Source of the DNA: UBA4729 sp038231175
GTDB taxonomy: Bacteria > Patescibacteriota > Saccharimonadia > Saccharimonadales > UBA4665
Direction of reading: 5' to 3'
Length of the DNA: 21,207 nt
NCBI GenBank assembly: GCA_038231175.1
Contig: JBBRLU010000013.1
Location: 1-21,207 of the forward strand
The position numbers were made by a program, and so were the translations under genes. Below, piece after piece: positions 15,282 to 21,207 of this stretch (positions are counted from its first letter, which is position 1; the number at the start of each line of letters is the position of its first letter). The notes beneath the pieces were generated by a model. That model was given only the letters and a program-made list of their open reading frames with translations, was not told the origin of the DNA and made no database searches.

Positions 15282-15656
15282 TTATTTTTTGGCTTCGGCT
15301 GGGCTGAGTAAGCGCCAGTACTGACCGACACCGACAGCCACAAGATCGCGGTCGAGTCCAGCGTAGTCCAGCAGATGCTGTTCCAGCGTGATCCGGCCCT
15401 GCTTGCCATCCAGACGCATCTCTATCTTGCCCATTCGGAACTGTACGTTCAGATCGGCAATCCGTTCGTCTAGAATGTCGCCGGCCAGCCGAGGCTCAAC
15501 CAGATTATTCCAGACGTCTAACGGGTAGAGGTGCAAGTACCTACCGAAGCCTCGGGTGACAACTGCTCCGCTAGCGAAGCGATCACGAAGTTCCGGCGGT
15601 ATGGTTAACCGACGCTTATCGTCAAGCTTGCGTTCGAAGTAATCTACCGTGGCCAT
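15282..15656 (-). CDS. mraZ: Transcriptional regulator MraZ
   Basis: A DNA-binding protein of the AbrB-like fold that represses or tunes the dcw operon. Two swapped-hairpin repeats are seen: FERKLDDKRRLTIPPELRDRF (in part, near residue 7) and the second near 83 with KQGRITLEQHLLDYAGL. At 124 residues it is slightly short of the usual 140 or so. It is the first gene of the cluster. Four GGGTR-type repeats 75-120 bases upstream of its ATG are its likely operator. KRRL replaces the common KGRl in the first repeat. Confidence 0.93.
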   Translation of the reverse strand: MATVDYFERKLDDKRRLTIPPELRDRFASGAVVTRGFGRYLHLYPLDVWNNLVEPRLAGDILDERIADLNVQFRMGKIEMRLDGKQGRITLEQHLLDYAGLDRDLVAVGVGQYWRLLSPAEAKK

Positions 15657-15729
15657 AGTTTTGTACCTGGCGGTGTTCCCTGTAAGTTACTAGTGGTTTT
15701 TGTTTTATATTTCGGGAGCTCTTTTGTGC

Positions 15730-15775
15730 TACCTAATGTTACCCACTGACAATACAATACTACCCACACTCACCC
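15730..15775 (-). promoter_or_regulatory. Likely MraZ operator
   Basis: On the minus strand the motif GGGTG/GGGTA/GGGTA/AGGTA is found at 15775, 15765, 15744 and 15734. The steps are 10, 21 and 10 bases, i.e. all on one face of the helix. Known MraZ boxes are short G-rich direct repeats one turn apart. A promoter with TTGCAG about 17 bases before TATTGT overlaps the first two repeats. Confidence 0.6.
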
Positions 15776-15793
15776 CCTGCAATACATAATCTA

Positions 15794-15823
15794 GATAAAA
15801 GGTGGTGTTTTTGACACCACCTT
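15794..15823 (-). terminator. Intrinsic terminator of the LysM gene
   Basis: On the minus strand, 10-base arms AAGGTGGTGT (15823-15814) and ACACCACCTT (15808-15799) enclose a 5-base loop, and TTAT follows. It lies 23 bases after the gene stop and insulates mraZ. Confidence 0.85.
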
Positions 15824-15845
15824 AGTGCTTACGCTTATACTCTCG

Positions 15846-16229
15846 TTATTTTTTTACGTCAGCCAAGGTTGTTGTGAGCTGGTCACCAGGGATAACTACA
15901 GTCTCGCCGGGTTCCATGCTGTTAGCTCCACCTACCTGTGCACCTATTTCAGAAGCAACCGTCATGGTGTCTTTAGCTCCAAGCTTATTGGCAACTTGAA
16001 TCGGGTTCACGTCAGTTGGTTCGATAGTGTATGTCGTGACGCCTTTCGGATCAATGCCCTGCTCTGTCAGATGACCGCTCAAATTAGGTTGGCTGAACTC
16101 ATTACTTTCCTGATTGATATGATGAGCTTTCTCAATACCCTTGAATATAGGGTGGAAGAAAGCAGCTACGGCTAAGCCGCCTGCTAATAGTGCGCGACGC
16201 TTTGTGTAATTAGGTAGTTTCTCGGACAT
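15846..16229 (-). CDS. Secreted or anchored LysM-like protein
   Basis: The 127-residue product begins with a positively charged N-terminus and one hydrophobic segment (KRRALLAGGLAVAAFF, residues 10-25), a signal anchor with a twin-arginine look. Residues about 65-116 resemble one degenerate LysM, a peptidoglycan-binding fold (TTYTIEPTDVNPIQVANKLG, then MEPGETVVIPGDQ). LysM similarity is partial, so the domain call is moderate. A good ribosome site (AAAGGA, 8 bases before the ATG) is present, and a terminator follows. It is probably co-transcribed with the 88-residue gene just upstream, 21 bases away. Confidence 0.7.
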   Translation of the reverse strand: MSEKLPNYTKRRALLAGGLAVAAFFHPIFKGIEKAHHINQESNEFSQPNLSGHLTEQGIDPKGVTTYTIEPTDVNPIQVANKLGAKDTMTVASEIGAQVGGANSMEPGETVVIPGDQLTTTLADVKK

Positions 16230-16250
16230 TTAGTAATTCCTTTCGAGTAA

Positions 16251-16517
16251 CTAATAGCGGCCGGTACGGCCGGGGGTACGCTGGGTGGCGTTGTAACTGA
16301 CGTAATGGGGGCCGGCTTCTTGGCGTTCCAAGCGCATCTGGTTCTCATCCCCGCTCTGACTATTGATGGCGTAGGCTGGCGCCAGCAGCGCGGCTTTTAG
16401 AGGGCGCTCCGGCATTTCCACCAGTCCGGCCAAGGTAGCGATAGTCATCAAGGCGAAGCCCAACTGCCGACTTACATTGGCTAAATCTTTATTGTTAATT
16501 TTTATTTTTTGTGACAT
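16251..16517 (-). CDS. Small membrane protein, 88 residues
   Basis: A polar start is followed by a hydrophobic segment (about residues 20-34, GFALMTIATLAGLVE), a weaker one near 40-50 (KAALLAPAYAI), and a polar C-terminus ending TPGRTGRY. I recognise no family. It has its own promoter (16527-16555) and stands directly before the LysM-like gene, so the two may act together at the envelope. Confidence 0.6.
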   Translation of the reverse strand: MSQKIKINNKDLANVSRQLGFALMTIATLAGLVEMPERPLKAALLAPAYAINSQSGDENQMRLERQEAGPHYVSYNATQRTPGRTGRY

Positions 16518-16526
16518 TACTATATT

Positions 16527-16555
16527 ACATTAGCAAATAGTAGGCTTCTTGTCAA
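16527..16555 (-). promoter_or_regulatory. Promoter of the 88-residue / LysM pair
   Basis: TTGACA (16555-16550) and TAATGT (16532-16527) are 17 bases apart on the minus strand. The -10 ends 9 bases before the ATG, so the leader would be only about 2-3 bases long. Confidence 0.6.
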
Positions 16556-16569
16556 GCTTATGCTTATCT

Positions 16570-17571
16570 TTACAAGAGTTTGGCTAAGGCGTCAACGATT
16601 GCCTCGGCATCATGGCGGATCAGTGAGCGCACGATAAGGTTATCGTTGGCATTACGGCGCATAGGTCGGTGGGAGAAAAAAGCTCCGCCGACAGCAACAT
16701 AGCTAGCTCCGGCTAGCGCCTCCCGGTTGACCGGCACCGGGTATTCGGCCTCTAGGGCATATTTTCGGAGAAGTTTCGGCGATGGTTGGTCGGTATTATA
16801 AAAGACATAATCGAGCACTCCGGACGCCGTCAGGCGTTCGATTTCCTGAGCGTAGTCGTGCACGGCAAAATCGGCCGTATGATTCGGCTTGTTAACCAAA
16901 TTGCAAACGAAGGCGACTTTGGCCTTCGTAGCTTGCAGGGCGGCGGCCACGCCCGGAACGATCAAGGCCGGTGCCAGCGAGGCATACAGATTGCCGGGGG
17001 CGATTACCACAAGATCGGCGGTCATGATGGCAGCCGAAGCGTCGGCTAAGATAGTCGGCGGCCTGGTAAATGATAATTCTGGCCAAGCCTTTGGCGCTAT
17101 GGTATTGAGCTCGATGGCTCGTTGGCCGATGACAGTGCCCTGGCTGGTAGTCATCACTAACTGACAATCATCAAGCGTCATCGGTAGCACCCTGCCCTTG
17201 ATCTGCAAGATATCGCCCGCTAAGCGGACACCGTCTTCAAAATCTTGGGTCATCAGCTCGACGGCGCTCAGAAATATATTACCGAATGAATGACCGGCCA
17301 GCAGATTTCCTTCGGGAAAGCGGAAGGTAAAAAGGTCGCGTAGTTCCGGCGCAGCGTCACTCAGCGCGACCAAGCATTGGCGGACATCGCCCGGCGGCAG
17401 CACGCCCATTTCGTCGCGTAGGACACCGGTGGAACCACCGTCGTCGGCCATATTGACCAGGGCCGTGATATCGGCGGGCAATTTTTTTAAAGCCTGAAGA
17501 AGCGTGTAGCTACCGGTACCACCGCCGATAAGGGTAATCTTTGGCGGATCAGGAGATTTCGCGTCAGTCAT
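16570..17571 (-). CDS. yvcK: YvcK/CofD-like gluconeogenesis factor
   Basis: Members of this family bind UDP-sugars and influence cell-wall synthesis and carbon metabolism; no enzyme activity is firmly known for YvcK. Signatures: IGGGTGSYTLLQALK (residues 15-29), NMADDGGSTGVLRDE, GVLPPGDVRQCLVALS, GHSFGNIFLSAV, VVIAPGNLYASLAP and VAFVCNLVNKPNHT. At 333 residues it is full length. It sits near the dcw cluster but without the whiA and rapZ genes that flank it in Firmicutes. A link to cell-wall precursor supply is an inference from family and position. Confidence 0.92.
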   Translation of the reverse strand: MTDAKSPDPPKITLIGGGTGSYTLLQALKKLPADITALVNMADDGGSTGVLRDEMGVLPPGDVRQCLVALSDAAPELRDLFTFRFPEGNLLAGHSFGNIFLSAVELMTQDFEDGVRLAGDILQIKGRVLPMTLDDCQLVMTTSQGTVIGQRAIELNTIAPKAWPELSFTRPPTILADASAAIMTADLVVIAPGNLYASLAPALIVPGVAAALQATKAKVAFVCNLVNKPNHTADFAVHDYAQEIERLTASGVLDYVFYNTDQPSPKLLRKYALEAEYPVPVNREALAGASYVAVGGAFFSHRPMRRNANDNLIVRSLIRHDAEAIVDALAKLL

Positions 17572-17611
17572 CCGTACTATGGTAGCAGATTATAAGTGCT
17601 GACAGACAAGC

Positions 17612-18250
17612 TTAGACGTCTAATACGACGGGGTCGCCGGTTTTGAGCACTACGAAGGTGATGTCGTTCTTGGCGAACAATTGTTCCATGGCGGCGAACA
17701 TCTGGTCGCGGGCTTCAGGGCGCCAGTGCCAGTCGTGGATTGGCAAGATATATTTCGGCTTAAGCTTCAGGGCCAGATTGACGGCCGTTATCGTGCTACC
17801 CCAGGGTGCCGTGATAGGTAGCGCCAGGACCGATCTGGATTCATTGAAGCTGTGACTGTCGCCAGGGTTACTCAGGAGGTCCAGATAATGAACGCCTATT
17901 TGTTCTGGCGTCGGAAACAATGGCTCGACGGACTCGTGCGGAGCCTCAAAGAAAGTAATGCCATCACTGGAATCGCTGGTGGCGGTGATGTCTTCTTTTT
18001 CGAGCAGATCGACGACGTCGGCTGGCGCCGTGATTTTGACGGCTGGGAACTTGGCGACCAGCGCCTTCATGAGCTTCATGCTGATATGATCAGCGTGGCT
18101 GTGGGTAATGATTATGTCATCCAAGAGTTCTAACCCATCGACATCCAAGGCGCCTTCGCTCATCACGCCGGGATCAAACAGCGCCGTTCTGTGTATGGGG
18201 GCAGACATCTCTACCAGTAAGCACGAGTGCTCGAATTTCGTTAACTTCAT
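17612..18250 (-). CDS. Metallo-beta-lactamase-fold hydrolase, UlaG-like
   Basis: A metal-dependent hydrolase of 212 residues. Metal ligands are in T49-H50-S-H52-A-D54-H55; further conserved places are EHSCLLVE (7-14), DPG (26-28), GDSHSF and LPIHDWHW. The length and pattern fit the short UlaG-like or YycJ-distant MBL proteins often called Zn-dependent hydrolases; the substrate cannot be told. A clear ribosome site (AGGAG, 7 bases before the ATG) and its own promoter (18274-18302) suggest a single-gene unit. Confidence 0.85.
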   Translation of the reverse strand: MKLTKFEHSCLLVEMSAPIHRTALFDPGVMSEGALDVDGLELLDDIIITHSHADHISMKLMKALVAKFPAVKITAPADVVDLLEKEDITATSDSSDGITFFEAPHESVEPLFPTPEQIGVHYLDLLSNPGDSHSFNESRSVLALPITAPWGSTITAVNLALKLKPKYILPIHDWHWRPEARDQMFAAMEQLFAKNDITFVVLKTGDPVVLDV

Positions 18251-18273
18251 GTTTGGGCTCCTATGGTTGTAAG

Positions 18274-18302
18274 CTTTTAGTCTACTCGACTAAAGCTGAC
18301 AA
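18274..18302 (-). promoter_or_regulatory. Promoter of the MBL-fold gene, with an inverted repeat
   Basis: TTGTCA (18302-18297) and TAAAAG (18279-18274) are 17 bases apart on the minus strand. GCTTTAGTC and GACTAAAAGC form an imperfect inverted repeat across the spacer and -10 element, a possible operator. Confidence 0.45.
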
Positions 18303-18326
18303 GCCTGTAATAAAACCGCTAGCTAA

Positions 18327-18944
18327 TTACTTTTTCTTGCGGTCTTTGCGATCGTGATAGGCCAGTTGGCGGCGCAGCTGGTCAAGCCTGACGATCTTGT
18401 CTTCGAAGGGCTTAAGTAAACTGGAGTACTGCCAGTTCGGCGTCAAGATATGATCTAATTTATCCTGGCTTATCAGGTATTCGGCGAGGCTGAAGAAGTC
18501 GCCGTCACCGGACACGATGATGGCTTTGTCGTAATTGGGCATTTCCTTCATGGCGTAGAGCACCAGTTCGGCGTCGACATTGCCCTTGATAGTCGGCTTG
18601 TCTTTAACCTCTTTGATCTTTTTGCCGTCGACGACCTCGGCGGTGACCGTTTTGGTATCGGTTTTGGCTGTGTTCGGCTCGGGGGTATCGTGGTACATAT
18701 TAGAAACGTCGACGGTCGGTTTGAGCACGATCAGGTAGCCTAACTCGTGCATGTGCTCGTACAGGGCTTCGTTTTCGCTCATGTAGCCGATGAACAGATA
18801 AGCTTGCGTCACGTTATAGGTATCACGCAGATATTCACGGAAACGGCGCCAGTCAAGCTTCCAACCCATGCGCTGCGTGCCTAGGTTCAGGTTCTGACTA
18901 TCGACGAAGGCGAAAGTAGTCGGTTTGGTAGAGCGGCGTCTCAT
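18327..18944 (-). CDS. NYN-domain (LabA/DUF88-like) putative ribonuclease
   Basis: PIN-like NYN proteins are metal-dependent RNases or related factors. Conserved acidic residues are all present, counted from the ATG at 18944: D15 (FVDSQNLN), D124 (GNVDAELVLYAM), and D147 and D149 (VSGDGDFFSLAEYL). A charged insert with many Lys and Thr lies at about 85-120, between the first and second parts of the fold. A longer TTG start at 18971 is possible, but an extended -10 (TGCTACACT) 7 bases before the ATG argues for this start and a leaderless message. The tail is basic (DRKDRKKK). The RNA target is unknown. Confidence 0.82.
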   Translation of the reverse strand: MRRRSTKPTTFAFVDSQNLNLGTQRMGWKLDWRRFREYLRDTYNVTQAYLFIGYMSENEALYEHMHELGYLIVLKPTVDVSNMYHDTPEPNTAKTDTKTVTAEVVDGKKIKEVKDKPTIKGNVDAELVLYAMKEMPNYDKAIIVSGDGDFFSLAEYLISQDKLDHILTPNWQYSSLLKPFEDKIVRLDQLRRQLAYHDRKDRKKK

Positions 18945-18951
18945 TACGCTA

Positions 18952-18960
18952 AGTGTAGCA
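18952..18960 (-). promoter_or_regulatory. Extended -10 promoter of the NYN gene
   Basis: TGC plus TACACT on the minus strand ends 7 bases before the ATG at 18944. It is nearly the same as the element before the 58-residue gene. No -35 element is seen. Confidence 0.5.
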
Positions 18961-18978
18961 AGAAGTTGCAATACTGCG

Positions 18979-19518
18979 CTATAGCCGCAGCGTCCGCCGG
19001 CTAGGTACCTGGTACGGTGCCTTGAGCCGTTCTTGTAAATATCGTAGCTGCCAGACGATACAGACGGTCGCCGGCAGATAGATGATCGCCACCAAGCCCA
19101 GCGGCTGGTGAAGGCTGTCGGTCAACCGTCCAAGCTTCGGCATGACCGCCGTGACTCGTCCGACAATTTGTGATGCTGCGACGACGCTATCGGGCTGAGC
19201 GTTGTGATCACCCTGGGTCACTACGGTCCGCGCCTGCCTGTCGATCGATCGTAGCCGGTGGCTGACGATCATGGCGTTATCACTACGGTAGCTGATGACT
19301 TGGCCGACCCGTAGGTCACTGAAGTTCTGGGGATGGACCAGTAAGGCGTCGCCGACACCGATCGCCGGTACCATACTGCCGGTTTGGACGCCGAGCAGCT
19401 TGATATGTTGGGTATGCATGACCCAGACGCCAAGTAGCAGTAAGGCGCTCAGGCCTAGCACTATGGCTAGTGCTAGGCCGCGCAGACCCCAGATGACGAT
19501 ACGCCACAGGGTGGTCAT
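18979..19518 (-). CDS. sipW: Signal peptidase I of the SipW type
   Basis: A membrane peptidase (S26B) using a Ser-His pair rather than Ser-Lys. Residues about 12-34 form one membrane helix; S48 is in QTGSMVPAIGVGDALLV, and H87 is in MIVSHRLRSID where bacterial Ser-Lys enzymes have Lys. VTQGDHNAQPDS and IVGRV complete the family pattern, and a second hydrophobic segment lies at about 140-155. Its start overlaps the stop of the gene before it in TAATG, so it is translated together with the TasA-like substrate candidate. SipW enzymes in Firmicutes process TasA and related fibre proteins. Confidence 0.88.
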   Translation of the reverse strand: MTTLWRIVIWGLRGLALAIVLGLSALLLLGVWVMHTQHIKLLGVQTGSMVPAIGVGDALLVHPQNFSDLRVGQVISYRSDNAMIVSHRLRSIDRQARTVVTQGDHNAQPDSVVAASQIVGRVTAVMPKLGRLTDSLHQPLGLVAIIYLPATVCIVWQLRYLQERLKAPYQVPSRRTLRL

Positions 19519-20102
19519 TATAGGACCGTCACTCCGGAGAAGCTGAGGTCGATGGAACCGATAGTGGCACTCGGACCGACGAAAGCGTCTTTAGCCATCG
19601 ATACTTGCAGAATGTACTGGTAGGTATTGGCGGCGAAGAGTACCACCGGGGTAGTCAATGGGTAGCCGCCGCTGGCGCTGCTGTCGATCAGCGTCTGTAA
19701 TGGAATCGTCATATTCTGGGCACCATTGGTCGTCGACGTCAGGTGGACCAGGACTTTGCTGAGGTCGACATTATCGGTATTGGTGGGGGTGCTGCTGACG
19801 GCAAGCTTGAGGGATAGAGCGGTGCCGCCAGCATTCTTGAGAATAATGGAGTAGCCGTTGGCCGGCGCTAAGGATCCGCCTGGAATAACATTGGCAAAGG
19901 TGAACCCGGATTGCGAGTTGGAAAAGGTCGTACCATCTTGGCTGACCAATAGATTGGCGGTGGCAGTCTGGATAGTGCTACCGGTGAACTTCGATTGTTG
20001 ACTCTGTAAGGCCGCGTAGGTGACGCCGGTTACCAGGCCGAGCGTGAGGCTGATGATGAGGCTGGCTCGGGTGATTGGTTTGATGATAGATTTGCGCTGC
20101 AT
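19518..20102 (-). CDS. TasA/camelysin-like secreted protein
   Basis: The 194-residue product has a signal peptide (residues 1-30, ISLTLGLVTGVTYA, probable cleavage near A30) followed by a Thr/Ser/Asn-rich, beta-type mature chain. The order of signal peptide, FTGSTIQTATANLLVSQDG and later NAGGTALSLKLAV resembles TasA/CalY proteins, whose mature parts form extracellular fibres. It has the best ribosome site in the window (AAAGGAG, 5 bases before the ATG), suggesting high expression. It precedes the SipW gene with overlapping codons. Fibre formation here is an inference from the pairing. Confidence 0.8.
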   Translation of the reverse strand: MQRKSIIKPITRASLIISLTLGLVTGVTYAALQSQQSKFTGSTIQTATANLLVSQDGTTFSNSQSGFTFANVIPGGSLAPANGYSIILKNAGGTALSLKLAVSSTPTNTDNVDLSKVLVHLTSTTNGAQNMTIPLQTLIDSSASGGYPLTTPVVLFAANTYQYILQVSMAKDAFVGPSATIGSIDLSFSGVTVL

Positions 20103-20262
20103 ACTGACTCCTTTAGTTAAGTCGCTGTAGCATGGCAGACACTCGGCTGGAACGTCAAAAGTTTAATTGGCTGATTTAATAATTGGCGGCTACCACAAAA
20201 ACACTGGCATTTTGGCTGATCTGTTAACTAAGCATCAGCTGTTTGGCAAAAGTTTTAATAAT

Positions 20263-21207
20263 TCAGGCGCCGTATTTGGCAGTGATAGCTAAGATATCGG
20301 TACCATAGGCCTCGGCTTTTTTGGGACCGAAACCGGGCGTGCCGATTAGCTGGCCGGGCGTTTGGGGCGGCGTGGCGGCCAGGGCGACGAGCGTGGTGTT
20401 GTGAGCGATCATGAAGGGCGCGACGCCGTCGGCCTTGGCGCGGGTCAGGCGCCAAGCTTTCAGCTCATCAAACAATTCATCGTTTACTTCTATGGCTATT
20501 TCGCCGCTGGCGGTTAACTGCTCTTCGGCGATATCGTCGGTCTGGTCAGCTAGTTCAGCTGAGGCCCGCCTGAGAGCAGCGTCGAAGTCAAAGATTTCCG
20601 GATGCATCGTAAAAGCCACCCGGTTGACACCCTGCAGATACAGTCCGTCGAGCGACCGCACCCGCGACAAAGCGACGTAGCCCATGCCCGGCGTAAAGGC
20701 TTTGCTGAGGTCGACTTCGGCGGCGTCGAGGCTCATGCCCTGGCTCTTGTGGATGGTGATGGCCCAGGCCAGACGTAGCGGCAACTGCGACACTTCGGCG
20801 CGGATCTTGCCATCTTCGTTGATGTTCCAACTGTGCGGCTCGACGTAGATAGTCCGGCCGTTCATCAGTTCCACGACCGGCTTTTCGCCGCTGAAGCCGA
20901 CGACGTTACCGCGACTGCCGTTGACGAAGCCCTCGGCAAAATTGTTGGCCACGAACATGACTTCGGCACCGACTTTCAGCTCCAGCACTTCTGGTGCCAG
21001 GACGCTTTTGGTCAGGGCCTCGAGCCGGGCTTTAGCACCTTTGGTCTCCATCTTGAAGGTCTTGCCCTTGGTGGTCAAAGCGTTCAGGTGCTGCTTGTTG
21101 ATACCCTCGACGTCGACGTTGTGGGCGTACAGCCTGGTAAGCACCATGTCGGCCGGCGGTTTTTTGCCCATCCGCTCGCCGACTATCATCCGGTGCTCAT
21201 CGCCGAG
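20263..21207 (-). CDS. Pif1-like DNA helicase with HRDC domain (5' end outside window)
   Basis: The frame stays open to the window edge, so the N-terminal ATPase core with Walker A is missing. Visible is the C-terminal part of an SF1B helicase: LKVGAEVMFVANNFAEGFVNG, then QLPLRLAWAITIHKSQGMSL (motif V-like, in which IHKSQG is typical) and GYVALSRVRSLDGL (motif VI). Residues about 240-308 of the visible part form an HRDC-like nucleic-acid binding domain (DELFDELKAWRLTRAKADGV, IGTPGFGPKKAEAYG). Pif1/RecD2-type helicases with HRDC domains occur in several bacterial phyla. It ends in TGA. Confidence 0.88.
   Translation of the reverse strand, partial: LGDEHRMIVGERMGKKPPADMVLTRLYAHNVDVEGINKQHLNALTTKGKTFKMETKGAKARLEALTKSVLAPEVLELKVGAEVMFVANNFAEGFVNGSRGNVVGFSGEKPVVELMNGRTIYVEPHSWNINEDGKIRAEVSQLPLRLAWAITIHKSQGMSLDAAEVDLSKAFTPGMGYVALSRVRSLDGLYLQGVNRVAFTMHPEIFDFDAALRRASAELADQTDDIAEEQLTASGEIAIEVNDELFDELKAWRLTRAKADGVAPFMIAHNTTLVALAATPPQTPGQLIGTPGFGPKKAEAYGTDILAITAKYGA

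Overview
The window (about 21 kb, GC-leaning, standard genetic code) reads as a compact genome of the Candidate Phyla Radiation (Patescibacteria), most likely a saccharibacterium (TM7). That placement is an inference from three things: a stripped-down division/cell-wall cluster without Mur ligases, many small membrane proteins, and short leaders with mixed Shine-Dalgarno use. TAA and TAG end 20 of the 22 main genes; TGA ends only ftsW and the helicase fragment.

Layout. 1-430 holds the 3' end of an unknown plus-strand gene and a small minus-strand ORF broken by an in-frame TGA. 470-890 is a gene-free minus-strand transcription unit with a near-consensus promoter, several strong hairpins and a perfect terminator, i.e. 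a candidate structured RNA of about 380 nt. 980-6471 is a plus-strand block: dprA, a 58-residue membrane protein, topA, a sigma-region-4/HARE-HTH fusion regulator, and an unrecognised 235-residue gene. 6472-7210 is a 740-base non-coding gap where the two gene blocks converge; it carries a perfect DnaA box, related repeats, an AT-rich stretch and a weak dif-like dyad.

7211-15656 (minus strand) is the dcw cluster, transcribed mraZ, rsmH, ftsL, ftsI, mraY, ftsW, murG, ftsQ. It supplies the membrane steps of peptidoglycan precursor synthesis (MraY, MurG), the septal synthase pair (FtsW/FtsI) and its activating subcomplex (FtsL/FtsQ), under the regulator MraZ. Upstream of mraZ, four GGGTR-type repeats lie 10, 21 and 10 bases apart and form a likely MraZ operator. 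15846-18250 carries a LysM-like secreted protein, a small membrane protein, the YvcK/CofD-like factor and a metallo-beta-lactamase-fold hydrolase. 18327-20102 carries a NYN-domain nuclease and a SipW-type signal peptidase paired with a TasA/camelysin-like secreted protein. The window ends inside a Pif1-like helicase with a C-terminal HRDC domain.

A recurring theme is promoters whose -10 element sits 6 to 9 bases before the start codon (58-residue gene, topA, ftsI, NYN gene, 88-residue gene), pointing to leaderless or nearly leaderless messages beside genes with clear Shine-Dalgarno sites.
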